DNA from: a bacterium
GTDB taxonomy: Bacteria; Patescibacteriota; Microgenomatia; Levybacterales; UBA12049
Length of the DNA stretch: 14,856 bases
Assembly (NCBI GenBank): GCA_021784535.1
Contig: JAJYHW010000010.1
Location: forward strand, 1-14,856
Direction of reading: 5' to 3'
Of this stretch, positions 1 through 8,039 are shown piece after piece; positions within the stretch are counted from its first letter, which is position 1, and every line of letters begins with the position of its first letter. The notes below the pieces were generated by a model that was not told the DNA's origin, did no database searches, and saw only the letters and a program-made list of their open reading frames with translations. The translations under genes were made by a program, and so were the position numbers.

Positions 1-717
1 AAAGCAAGATACCCTTATTTTATGTGGGCGGCAGACGATGATCTCTGGGACAAGGCTTACATTGAATCTATTATAAATAAATTTGAAAAGGATAAAAATA
101 CAGCACTGATAGCAACCAAATTTGCAGTTATTGATTCTCAAGATAATATTAAAAAGAACAAAAAATGTAGTTTTGTTAATTACAGAAAAGAAGAAATTAC
201 TTTTGAAACATATCTGAGAGAAGATTTTTACCATTTTAAAGCAAATATCTTTTATGGCATATACAAAACAGAGATTTTAAAAAAAATAGACGGATATAAC
301 AAATTACCGGTGCTCGCTGCAAGCGATTGTTTAACTATTCATGAAATTATGTCTCAGGGCAAAGTATCACTAGTTAATAAGGTTTTGTTTTATAAACGCG
401 AACAATTTTATAGCGATACAATCGCCCACAAACGATTATCAATGATAAACTTATTACTTAATGTAATAAAAACAATTGTTGCTATTTTTTATAAAACTCT
501 TTCTAATTTCTCTCCTTCCAATTTTGATTATATTTACAAAAACGTACATACTTATTTCGATTTTAATCAAAAACTTATCAATAAATACTACAAAAATAAA
601 AAGGCAAGTTTGACCATTTTCAATCTGCTCTCGGCGATTAATTTATTTACTGCTCTATTACCAAATGATGTTAGCAGCCTAAAAAGACGCAATAAAATAT
701 TTTCCGGAAAAAGTTAA
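1..717 (+). CDS. Glycosyltransferase family 2, 3' part (5' end outside window)
   Basis: The frame is open from base 1, so the ATG at 22 is internal and the true N-terminus lies upstream of the window. The visible part begins with YFMWAADDDLW. This resembles the DXD metal and nucleotide-sugar segment of GT-A enzymes of family GT2, whose N-terminal half (the VDDGSxD strand) is therefore missing here. Downstream is a mid-domain stretch with the pattern GIYKTEIL...GYNKLPVLAASDCLTIHEIMSQGKV, which looks like the acceptor-side half of GT2 enzymes, where an acidic residue acts as catalytic base. The last ~90 residues are basic, with hydrophobic patches that may lie on the membrane. It probably transfers a sugar to a glycan lipid in the cytoplasm; donor and acceptor cannot be read. 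It is the only plus-strand gene and converges on the minus-strand cluster 43 bases away. Confidence 0.75.
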   Translation, partial: KARYPYFMWAADDDLWDKAYIESIINKFEKDKNTALIATKFAVIDSQDNIKKNKKCSFVNYRKEEITFETYLREDFYHFKANIFYGIYKTEILKKIDGYNKLPVLAASDCLTIHEIMSQGKVSLVNKVLFYKREQFYSDTIAHKRLSMINLLLNVIKTIVAIFYKTLSNFSPSNFDYIYKNVHTYFDFNQKLINKYYKNKKASLTIFNLLSAINLFTALLPNDVSSLKRRNKIFSGKS

Positions 718-760
718 TTCGATTTGTACATAATAGTAAAGCGCTTTGAAAGCTTCTACG

Positions 761-2977
761 CTAAATTTTATTTTTCTTAGAGTTCCATGCAATTAGTAAT
801 ATAATGATCAGAGCAAATCCTCCGCTTAATCCATATGCTATCCATGCAATAATTTGCGGGAAGAAAAATAACTCCAGTGTAACATTGATACTCCCATCTT
901 TATTCTTTTGATACATAGTTGAAGGATAATTTTCTGTAATGTAATTCGTATTGATAACCCATCCATTAGCATAATTTTGTACAAAATCATGTTGGAAAGG
1001 AAGAATTTTTTGAGAACCCAAAATATGCAATTGCCACCCAGCATCATAGGCATCCAGAAAAACTAATTTTATATTATTAGAGATATGAGTAAGCTTTATT
1101 ATATATTCATAGCTATGTAGCTTATAAAATGATGCCGTAGACCCTATAGGAATTTTTGCATAAGTATCTGTAACATAAATTTTATTGCTTTCGTATTGGG
1201 AAGCTATGTTATAAAGTGAATAACGATTACCAAAATCTTTTATTTTCTTGCCAAGGATAGTCTTTTTAAAAATATTATTTTGAACATATAGCATATTAGT
1301 CTTATATAAAAAATTATCCCCTTGGGAGGGTAATTTCTGATAATTAATAATAATATATTTGACATTTAACCTCTGTAGAATTTTCCCTATCTGTTGATAT
1401 TTTTTATTTTGAAGTAATGCGTATATTTTCCAACCCAATTCAGGTTCATATGTATCCGTTATCCCCATAAAGCCAGTAAAATCTGATACATTTGCTAAAA
1501 TTCTAAGAGGAGATGGCCCAAAATAATAATGATTTTTATTGTAGGCATCTTCAATAGCAACATAGTTTGCTTGATTGAGCGGTAACCAAAGCACATGTGA
1601 TCCATTGGTATCAAGATGTGCAATATAAGAAGCTAAATTTTGATAATCTTTATTAAATGTACCGGAAATTCTGGTAGAAAATGTCTGATCAGTAAATTGT
1701 GGAAATATAAAATTATGAGCATTGATAATAATAAGGATAAAAAAATACGCACACACTATCATAAGTAATTTTCTTTTGATAAAATACTTCTTTAGAATAA
1801 CAAGACTAATGAATAATGTTGTGGCATAGGTAAATGCCATAGCAAGTGCAAACTTATCATACATATTTCTTACCACAGAAAATAATGGTATATGATGATT
1901 AAAGAAAAGAAATAACGAAACGCTCCAATCACCCATATTGGGAGTAAACAGAAAAAATGCCCACAATAACCCGATAAGAAATATCAAATACTCCTTTTGT
2001 AAATATTTTTCAGCTTTGCTCTTTTTAACGCCAGCCAAAAGTATAATAGCCATAATAACTATGCTGCTGACATAATAAAAAATATTTGGCAATTGTTCAT
2101 TCCAGCCTGCAGTAATGTAACCAAGTAACTGATTAACTGGACTATTCATATGAGAGAGGCTGTTAATTGTTGAATCATTATTGGATATAAAACCTTTTGA
2201 TGCAGAATATGAATATAAATTTGTATTATGAAATGTTAAAAATGTACCAAGAATATAATGAATAATCCAATAGAAATTGAGTAAAATAATGCTTAAAACC
2301 AATAGGCTACTGTAAATAAAAAATCTTTTTTTATATATAATTCCTAAATAGATAAATAATGGAATCTGACTAAAAAGGAACCCATAAAACCATGGTAAGG
2401 TTAAAATAGTAGAACTGAATAAGGAATAAATCAGTGCAGAAAATAGTATAAAAATCCATCGCTTCTCCTGTAAGGCTTTGATAAAAAAATATAATACAGC
2501 AGGTACTATCGAAATAAGATATTGTGCTAATAATTGATTATGGTAAAGCGTTTTAATAAGGTAAGGAGAAAAAACATATAATAAACTGCAAGCAATACGG
2601 AAGCAATAAACAGCTTTATTATCATCCTTTATCCAAAGGCCGAGAAAAAAATAAAAAGCCAAAAATCCACCGACTAGATTAAGTCCATAAAAAAAGAATT
2701 GTATATTAACAAAAGGTAGCAACGTTTTAAAGATGAAAAATATAAATGTCATGGGAGCAAAAAAGCTAACAGGTCCATATCCTCCTCCGATACCAAATGT
2801 ATTATCGGAAATTATATTAAAAGTAAAGTTTTTTAAAAATTCCAAAGGGAAAAGATAATACAATCTGGTGTCGTCTCCCCCGACTTGATATAGTTTCCCC
2901 CAAAATAATTGAGGAATAAGAAATAGCACAAGACAAATTAATGCAATTATTATTTTTTTGTAATTTCTTTGAATCAT
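761..2977 (-). CDS. YfhO-like GT-C membrane protein with C-terminal soluble domain
   Basis: This 738-residue polytopic protein has about 12 predicted membrane segments in residues 9-425, a soluble domain at about 430-705, and one last membrane helix at about 710-732. The first extracytoplasmic loop carries GGDDTRLYY with the acidic pair D35-D36, placed where GT-C enzymes keep their catalytic acidic residues. A glycine-rich stretch follows (GIGGGYGPVSFF). The soluble domain ends with DAYDAGWQLHI, similar to the 'Y.pGW.v.vdG' motif of YfhO-type proteins. GT-C enzymes use polyprenyl-phosphate sugars on the outer membrane face; that role is inferred here. The ATG lies one base after the stop of the preceding GT4, so translation is probably coupled. 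It is the last gene of the minus-strand cluster. It could instead be a non-catalytic membrane component of glycan assembly, because sequence conservation in this group is low. Confidence 0.65.
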   Translation of the reverse strand: MIQRNYKKIIIALICLVLFLIPQLFWGKLYQVGGDDTRLYYLFPLEFLKNFTFNIISDNTFGIGGGYGPVSFFAPMTFIFFIFKTLLPFVNIQFFFYGLNLVGGFLAFYFFLGLWIKDDNKAVYCFRIACSLLYVFSPYLIKTLYHNQLLAQYLISIVPAVLYFFIKALQEKRWIFILFSALIYSLFSSTILTLPWFYGFLFSQIPLFIYLGIIYKKRFFIYSSLLVLSIILLNFYWIIHYILGTFLTFHNTNLYSYSASKGFISNNDSTINSLSHMNSPVNQLLGYITAGWNEQLPNIFYYVSSIVIMAIILLAGVKKSKAEKYLQKEYLIFLIGLLWAFFLFTPNMGDWSVSLFLFFNHHIPLFSVVRNMYDKFALAMAFTYATTLFISLVILKKYFIKRKLLMIVCAYFFILIIINAHNFIFPQFTDQTFSTRISGTFNKDYQNLASYIAHLDTNGSHVLWLPLNQANYVAIEDAYNKNHYYFGPSPLRILANVSDFTGFMGITDTYEPELGWKIYALLQNKKYQQIGKILQRLNVKYIIINYQKLPSQGDNFLYKTNMLYVQNNIFKKTILGKKIKDFGNRYSLYNIASQYESNKIYVTDTYAKIPIGSTASFYKLHSYEYIIKLTHISNNIKLVFLDAYDAGWQLHILGSQKILPFQHDFVQNYANGWVINTNYITENYPSTMYQKNKDGSINVTLELFFFPQIIAWIAYGLSGGFALIIILLIAWNSKKNKI

Positions 2978-2978
2978 A

Positions 2979-4214
2979 TTACTCTAATAATTTAATGAAT
3001 TGAGAAAAAAATTGTTCTTCCGTATATTTCTTTTTAAGAGCTTTATATCCGTTTTCCCCATATTTTCTTCTTTCTTTAGGATTATTGAATAACTCAAGGA
3101 TAGCATTTTCTAAAGCTGTTTTACTGTCAAAAGGGACAAGTAGCCCTGCGTTATTTCCTTGTATGAGTTCCTTCGAGCTAGGGATATCACATCCGATAAC
3201 AGGCTTCTTATATTGCCAAGCTTCCAAATAAGTTAACCCGAATGATTCACTTTTTGATGGCATACACAAAATGTCACACACCTCGTATAGTAGATGTTTT
3301 TCTTCTTCAGATACATATCCTAAATCCAACAGGGCATCTTGAGCAATCTTTTTTTTCTGATCGTTCCATTCAGGTAAGTTATTTCCAATTGCTATCAATA
3401 CATATGATGGATCCTTTTTATGAAGTTTATCAATAACCTGAAGCAACGTTATCGCCCCCTTCATATATCCTTTATTGCCAACAAAAAAGACTACTTTTTT
3501 ACCTTCTAATTCATAATTTTTTTTAAATCGCTTTATTTTCTTTATATTTTTGTTCGATGAAATAGTCTTTTGTAAATTTAAGAAGAGTGGAATGGTAACA
3601 AGTTTTTTACTTTGTACTATAAACTTTTTTTGTATTTCTTTTTTTTCTGCGTTTGATACAACATGGATATAATCTGTTTTGTCACATACTTCTTGTAAAT
3701 TCTTGTTTGAAAAATCCATGACAGATGAATGAAAAAATGGAGTCACAATAACGGTAGGCTTATGATCGAGTTGGGATACAACGTGCGCTACTTGCTTGGT
3801 AAGATAATATGGGAATGGTGAACTATGAATCACATCAAAATAATTTTCTTGTAGAGTATGTTTTAAACCAGTAAGTATCGGCCCTTGATAAGCAATGCTC
3901 AACTTGCTAAGCAGCGATTTTGTTAAAAAAAATGGAAATATACGGACAAGAATAAAATAAAAGCTAGATAGTGGCTGGTTGCATGATAATCGATAAACCT
4001 TTACCCCATTTATTGTACTTTTTTTCTCTTTAATCTTTTTACCAAAAATTGGATCATACCAATAACGCGCTGTTAATGCATCAGACGTAATAACAGTGAC
4101 ATCACACTGTTCTTTTACCAACCCCTCTGCCAATTGATTAATTACAAAACTAGAACCTGAAAGTTTTGCAGGTAAATAAATTGGAGTTATAAAAGCAATT
4201 TTTTTCTTATTAAT
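2979..4214 (-). CDS. Glycosyltransferase family 4 (GT-B), likely AUU start
   Basis: This GT-B glycosyltransferase should transfer a sugar from a nucleotide sugar to a growing lipid-linked glycan at the cytoplasmic face. The C-terminal domain shows VVFFVGNKGYMKGAITLL (start of the second Rossmann fold) and ESFGLTYLE, the E-x7-E donor-binding motif of GT4. The first in-frame ATG, GTG or TTG is the TTG at 4131-4133, but that start would remove the first strand and half of helix 1. Reading on upstream gives KIAFITPIYLPAKLSGSS and then FVINQLAEGLVKE, a textbook GT4 N-terminus. The only plausible initiators there are AUU or AUA codons. AUU at 4212-4214 shares one base with the stop of the preceding GT2 (ATTAA), giving 411 residues, so I extend the gene to 4214. 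The family call is firm; the exact start is not. Either a sequencing error or a genuine rare start would explain it. Confidence 0.8.
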   Translation of the reverse strand: MNKKKIAFITPIYLPAKLSGSSFVINQLAEGLVKEQCDVTVITSDALTARYWYDPIFGKKIKEKKSTINGVKVYRLSCNQPLSSFYFILVRIFPFFLTKSLLSKLSIAYQGPILTGLKHTLQENYFDVIHSSPFPYYLTKQVAHVVSQLDHKPTVIVTPFFHSSVMDFSNKNLQEVCDKTDYIHVVSNAEKKEIQKKFIVQSKKLVTIPLFLNLQKTISSNKNIKKIKRFKKNYELEGKKVVFFVGNKGYMKGAITLLQVIDKLHKKDPSYVLIAIGNNLPEWNDQKKKIAQDALLDLGYVSEEEKHLLYEVCDILCMPSKSESFGLTYLEAWQYKKPVIGCDIPSSKELIQGNNAGLLVPFDSKTALENAILELFNNPKERRKYGENGYKALKKKYTEEQFFSQFIKLLE

Positions 4215-5256
4215 CTTTATATTGTTCCAAATCCCCTTTCAATAGATATAGATAATAATTAAACCTCGGATTTTTCTTGGTAAGTCTAACTATCTCGTCA
4301 TCTGATTTTTTACGCCAAGACTGTATTTTTTTTCTCTTTCTCATAGTTTGATTGTAATGAACAATATTCCACCAAATAGACTGATATAAAGCAGCAAAAT
4401 GCTTCGTCTTGCCTTGTAAAAGCCAGACAATACTGAGGAATATATTAAGAATGATGTAGACAGGAATAATTGTCAGCAAATTTTTTGTTTCGAAGTTTTT
4501 AAGAAAGCTCATCAGTTTGTTCTTAAAATTATGAAACTGAATAAGACTGTTATCAAAACGTATTGAAGTTCCACCTCCAGCATGATGCACGACAGCTTTT
4601 GGCCAGTACCAGCACTCATATCCGGCAAGCCATACACGGTGACAAAAATCAGTTTCTTCATAGTATAACCAGAAGTCATCATCAAATAAGCCAATCTTAT
4701 CAATTATTTTCCGTGGAATCATCACAGAGGCACCTTTGTTGGTAAAAAAAGGCATTGGTTTATTATATTGCGGTAGATTGGCATCTTTGCCAAAGCCGTA
4801 ATAATACAAAAAAGATGAATCAGTCCAATAGGCTCCAACTAGATCAGTTTTTTGCGGATCTCTCAGAAGCACCATTTTTGATTGGATACAGCCTGCTTTT
4901 GGTAATTCATCAAACGCTTTGATAAAATTCTTCAAAAAATCAGGAGGTGACCAGGTATCATTATTTAATAAGAGTATATAGTCGCCTTTGGCAAATTTTA
5001 GCCCGTCATTGTTTCCTCCGGCAAAGCCTCGATTGCTAGTATTTTGCACTATTGTTACTTTTGGATATCGTTTTTTGACAAAGGCAATACTATCATCAGT
5101 TGAAGCGTTATCGACAAATATTATTTCAAAGTTTTTGTGTGTCTGTTTCTCCAGCGAATCAAGGCAATTTTTCAACCACTTCTTCCCATTCCAATTAACA
5201 ATAATAATAGAAATAAATAAACTATTTCCTTTTAAGTTTTGTTTCGTTTTCTTCAT
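4210..5256 (-). CDS. Glycosyltransferase family 2, rhamnosyltransferase-like
   Basis: This 348-residue GT-A enzyme belongs to the GT2 branch that includes many rhamnosyl- and galactofuranosyl-type transferases. Signature motifs are in order: SIIIVNWNG (16-24), VDNASTD (48-54), NRGFAGGNNDG (75-85), the DXD equivalent NNDT (98-101), and WLYYEETDFCHRVWLAG with the catalytic-base ED-type acidic cluster, followed by HHAGGGTS. A hydrophobic stretch near residues 262-282 (IIPVYIILNIFLSIVWLL) may anchor the C-terminus to the membrane. It is a cytoplasmic, membrane-associated enzyme adding one sugar to a lipid-linked intermediate; donor and acceptor cannot be read from sequence. The ATG at 5256 has no visible Shine-Dalgarno sequence and follows a 61-base gap, the only sizeable spacer in the left half of the cluster. 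Its stop overlaps the inferred AUU start of the next gene. Confidence 0.88.
   Translation of the reverse strand: MKKTKQNLKGNSLFISIIIVNWNGKKWLKNCLDSLEKQTHKNFEIIFVDNASTDDSIAFVKKRYPKVTIVQNTSNRGFAGGNNDGLKFAKGDYILLLNNDTWSPPDFLKNFIKAFDELPKAGCIQSKMVLLRDPQKTDLVGAYWTDSSFLYYYGFGKDANLPQYNKPMPFFTNKGASVMIPRKIIDKIGLFDDDFWLYYEETDFCHRVWLAGYECWYWPKAVVHHAGGGTSIRFDNSLIQFHNFKNKLMSFLKNFETKNLLTIIPVYIILNIFLSIVWLLQGKTKHFAALYQSIWWNIVHYNQTMRKRKKIQSWRKKSDDEIVRLTKKNPRFNYYLYLLKGDLEQYKD
4212..4214 (-). other. Candidate non-canonical AUU initiation codon
   Basis: On the minus strand the bases read GATTAA. GAT-TAA ends the upstream GT2, and ATT, offset by one base, opens the frame INKKKIAFITP of the downstream GT4. The frame stays open upstream to a stop at 4239-4241 and has no ATG, GTG or TTG before the TTG at 4133. 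AUU is a known rare initiator (infC in E. coli). A purine-rich stretch AAAGGGGA lies about 18 bases upstream, farther than a normal Shine-Dalgarno spacing. The AUA at 4218-4220 and the AUU at 4197-4199 are alternatives. Confidence 0.4.
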
Positions 5257-5317
5257 AAAAAGTTATTGGCGATAACCACTATATGTGTTCTATATTACAA
5301 CATTTAAAATTAATAAT

Positions 5318-6133
5318 TCACCTTTCTTGAGATACGAGATATCCCAATCCTCCAGCAATAAATTCACTCGTTTTCATGAACAACATGCCGCAACTTAATA
5401 CAGGATTTTTTAGCAATTTTTTTGGTTGTGAGAAAAAAACCTGATAGCGTCCTAGTATACTGAACTGCTCTTTAGAGTTTTTTTTATTAGCACTTTTTTT
5501 AATATACGGTGCAAATTTTTTGGCATAATAATATTTCTTTTGAATAGTCCGACTTAATGAGAGTGTCCCTTCATTATGTAAAATAAGTGCCTGTATCCTC
5601 CCCATCTTATACTTTTTAGCAATCCGTTGGGACAAATCCCAATCTTCCGGACCCGTAAGTCCTTCATCAAATCCGCCAACTTCCTCAAATACTTTTTTTG
5701 GGAAAAATCGCGCTGCTTCGATAGTATCGTTGCACAGATAGAAACTGCGCTCCAGAGCTTTTGCCTGCGACCAAAAACCCTCACCAAATGATTCTTCAGG
5801 AATGACGAGTCCTCCAAAACCATTCTTGATTGTCTGTACGCATTGAGCGACAACTTCGGGAGCTAGCATCATATCACAATCAATAAAAAACACAAATTCA
5901 CCCTTTGCTTTTTGTGCACCATAATTTCTTTGTGCTGATCGCTCAGGTCCTTTGTTGTAAACAAACTTTGTATATTTCTTTGCAATTTCTTTTGTTTTAT
6001 CTCTGGAATTATTATCCACTACAAGCACTTGTATTGGAGAATATATTTGATTTTTAATACTTTCCAGACAATTCTTAATATTTCTTTGTTCATTTCTGGT
6101 AGTTACGATAACGGATACTAAAGGACTTTTCAT
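5318..6133 (-). CDS. Glycosyltransferase family 2
   Basis: This 271-residue GT2 enzyme has the full GT-A core: VSVIVTTRNE (6-15), VVDNNSRDKT (38-47), the conserved GPERSAQRNYGA segment (62-73), and the metal-binding FIDCDM (83-88). The later GGFDEGLTGPEDWDL contains the ED acidic pair expected as catalytic base. The C-terminal ~70 residues are basic with a hydrophobic end (MLFMKTSEFIAGGLGYL), possibly membrane-associated. It probably adds one sugar to a glycan lipid in the cytoplasm; the substrate is unknown. The ATG overlaps the TGA of the preceding GT4 by four bases (6130-6133, ATGA) and no Shine-Dalgarno sequence is visible, so re-initiation from the upstream gene is the likely mode of translation. 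Confidence 0.87.
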   Translation of the reverse strand: MKSPLVSVIVTTRNEQRNIKNCLESIKNQIYSPIQVLVVDNNSRDKTKEIAKKYTKFVYNKGPERSAQRNYGAQKAKGEFVFFIDCDMMLAPEVVAQCVQTIKNGFGGLVIPEESFGEGFWSQAKALERSFYLCNDTIEAARFFPKKVFEEVGGFDEGLTGPEDWDLSQRIAKKYKMGRIQALILHNEGTLSLSRTIQKKYYYAKKFAPYIKKSANKKNSKEQFSILGRYQVFFSQPKKLLKNPVLSCGMLFMKTSEFIAGGLGYLVSQER

Positions 6134-7224
6134 AATGATTGCATAAATTTCATCGCACTATCAGCTGTTGTATCCCAGGAATAACTCTTTGCTTTTTTTT
6201 CAGCTGCAATTTGCAAGCGTTTATAAAGCTTTTTGTCTTGTAGTATCGCCACTATTCCCTTTGCAAGAGCTGATGGGATAGGATCAACCAATAAACCGTC
6301 TTCTTTATTAACAATAATATCCCGAAACCCGTGTGTATTATAAACAATCGCAGGCGTCTTTGTAAGTCCTGCTTCAGGCACAGTAAGTCCCCATCCTTCC
6401 TGCACCGACGCGCTTATAAGTAGATGCGCCCGGGACAATAATGCAAATTTCTTTTCCTCCGTTACAAAACCAAATAATTTTACGAAATCCTCTAATTTTT
6501 GCTTTTTGAGCGCATTCTTTACTTTCCTGACTATGGCGACATCTCCTGATCCAACGATCCATAATTTCAATCCGGGAATCTGCTCTTTTGCGATACGAAA
6601 TGCCTCAATGGTATCAAAAATTCCCTTTTGCTTATTTAATCGTGCCACATAAATAAGCGTTGGCTCTTTTTCTTTCTCGGACTGTTTAAGAGTAATCGAA
6701 ACCGTTAATCCCATCGGCAAAACGATAAGATTTGAAGACTTGTGCCCTTCTACAATCAAATCCTCATATGTTGATTGTGAGATAGCCATAGTGGGTACAT
6801 TTTTATATACCGTTAGATAAATTTTTTCAATCAATCTCCAGAATATCGCAATTGGAAAAGGATAAATAGTAAAAAAAAGTTTGTTTGCTACCTCACAAAC
6901 CAGTGCGACAGTTTTTTTTCTTGCATAAAACGCACTAAAAAAAGGAAACCAGTGCACTTCATCAATAATAATATCCGTTTGCTTACGCATGTAACGAAAA
7001 TAATAATAACAGGCAAACAAATGCACGTTCCACCAGTGCCCTTTCCTGATATATTGCACACCATCAATCAGCTCCTTCTGTTTTGCATTTTTAAAAGAGG
7101 CGCTAAACTGTGTTACGCTATGACCTTTTCTTATCCAACGCTTTGCCAACTCCTGCGTCAATCGTTCTGCACCGCCGGCTTGAGGATTCTTAGGATCACG
7201 CCAATTAAATATGAGGATATTCAT
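6130..7224 (-). CDS. Glycosyltransferase family 4 (GT-B)
   Basis: This 364-residue GT-B enzyme has an intact N-terminal domain: MNILIFNWRD, then the GGAERLTQELAKRW loop and helix at about 17-30, and GHSVTQFS. The C-terminal domain shows LIYVARLNKQKGIFDTIEAF, WIVGSGD, and the donor-binding EGWGLTVPEA with the E-x7-E pattern, followed by DGLLVDP. The middle contains DEVHWFPFFSAFYARKK, followed by several hydrophobic residues that may touch the membrane, where a glycan-lipid acceptor would sit. It should transfer a sugar from a nucleotide sugar with retention of configuration, as is usual for GT4; the sugar is unknown. It overlaps its neighbours on both sides by ATGA (7221-7224 and 6130-6133) and so forms a tightly coupled GT2-GT4-GT2 triplet. 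Confidence 0.9.
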   Translation of the reverse strand: MNILIFNWRDPKNPQAGGAERLTQELAKRWIRKGHSVTQFSASFKNAKQKELIDGVQYIRKGHWWNVHLFACYYYFRYMRKQTDIIIDEVHWFPFFSAFYARKKTVALVCEVANKLFFTIYPFPIAIFWRLIEKIYLTVYKNVPTMAISQSTYEDLIVEGHKSSNLIVLPMGLTVSITLKQSEKEKEPTLIYVARLNKQKGIFDTIEAFRIAKEQIPGLKLWIVGSGDVAIVRKVKNALKKQKLEDFVKLFGFVTEEKKFALLSRAHLLISASVQEGWGLTVPEAGLTKTPAIVYNTHGFRDIIVNKEDGLLVDPIPSALAKGIVAILQDKKLYKRLQIAAEKKAKSYSWDTTADSAMKFMQSL

Positions 7225-8039
7225 GGATGATTTTGTGAAACAGTTACTTTGATACGGGAAAGCGATTTTGGGTGCTTGTATCGCTTTTGATCATAATAAT
7301 GTTTCATTTTCAACCGATAAAAAACCGCGCAGGTATCCCAGAAGGTATTGTATAAAGATTTAACCATGCTATGAGAGATAAGACTTCCCTCAAAAGTATG
7401 AGTAAGCTCTATTGGAGCTTCGTAAATACGTGTATAGCCAAGATAGCGGGCAACTACCAATATCTCCACATCAAATGCGAATTGTTTCACAAGCAAACGC
7501 GGCAATACTTTTCTAACCACACTTCTTCTAAAAAACTTCAAACCCACTTGCGTATCAGTCACATCAAGCCCGAAAAGTAATTTAATAAATTTTTGTGAGA
7601 GATAACTAATTACCCGTCGCTTGAACGGATAGACAACTCTTGACTGCGGATGACGCTTGCTTCCGATAACAATATCCGCATGATATTTCTGAAAATCTGA
7701 TAATAAAATCGCCAGACCTTTTGGATTTAACTCCATTCCTGCATCGATAAAGCCTATGACATCGCCTTTTGCATGCAACATGCCGTACCGGATCGCGTGT
7801 CCTTTTCCCTCATTTTTGTGATACGCCAGAATTTTTATTCTTGAAGATTTATACGGGAGAATTTTTTTAAGCGTATTATCAACCAGCCCGTCAACTACTA
7901 CAATGATCTCATAGTGACAATCCAGTTTCTCTAACTCCTTTTGAATATTTTTAATATCCCTCACTATCGTTTTCCCCTGTTTGTACGCCGGCACTATGAC
8001 AGAAAGCAGTTTGACTGAATAGCTACTTTTTCGTTGCAT
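7221..8039 (-). CDS. DPM/ALG5-like glycosyltransferase family 2 with altered DXD motif
   Basis: I place the start at ATG 8037-8039 (272 residues). The longer frame to 8063 opens with TTG and overlaps the flippase gene by 41 bases. The protein resembles polyprenyl/dolichyl-phosphate sugar synthases: LLSVIVPAYKQGKTI (11-25), NEGKGHAIRYGM (76-87), the long FxxDVEILVVARYLGY segment and a C-terminal THTFEGSLISHS. Such enzymes load a single sugar on polyprenyl phosphate at the cytoplasmic face for use by GT-C enzymes outside, which fits the GT-C genes in this cluster. Two motifs are unusual. The usual VDDGSxDxT is VVDGLVDNT (48-56), and the metal site DAD is DAG (99-101). No C-terminal membrane helix follows, so it is the short, soluble type. 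Activity is plausible but not certain given these substitutions. Confidence 0.8.
   Translation of the reverse strand: MQRKSSYSVKLLSVIVPAYKQGKTIVRDIKNIQKELEKLDCHYEIIVVVDGLVDNTLKKILPYKSSRIKILAYHKNEGKGHAIRYGMLHAKGDVIGFIDAGMELNPKGLAILLSDFQKYHADIVIGSKRHPQSRVVYPFKRRVISYLSQKFIKLLFGLDVTDTQVGLKFFRRSVVRKVLPRLLVKQFAFDVEILVVARYLGYTRIYEAPIELTHTFEGSLISHSMVKSLYNTFWDTCAVFYRLKMKHYYDQKRYKHPKSLSRIKVTVSQNHP

Noticed and set aside
738..762. Bidirectional terminator between the convergent genes
   Set aside because: AAAGCGCTTT is a palindrome without a loop, and the alternative stems are only 4-5 bp. No T-run follows on either strand at the right distance.
4988..5275. 95-residue plus-strand open frame
   Set aside because: It lies opposite the GT2 coding sequence, has no family resemblance, and follows the codon pattern of the gene on the other strand.
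6952..7230. 92-residue plus-strand open frame
   Set aside because: It is antisense to the conserved N-terminal domain of the GT4 and is a by-product of its codon use.
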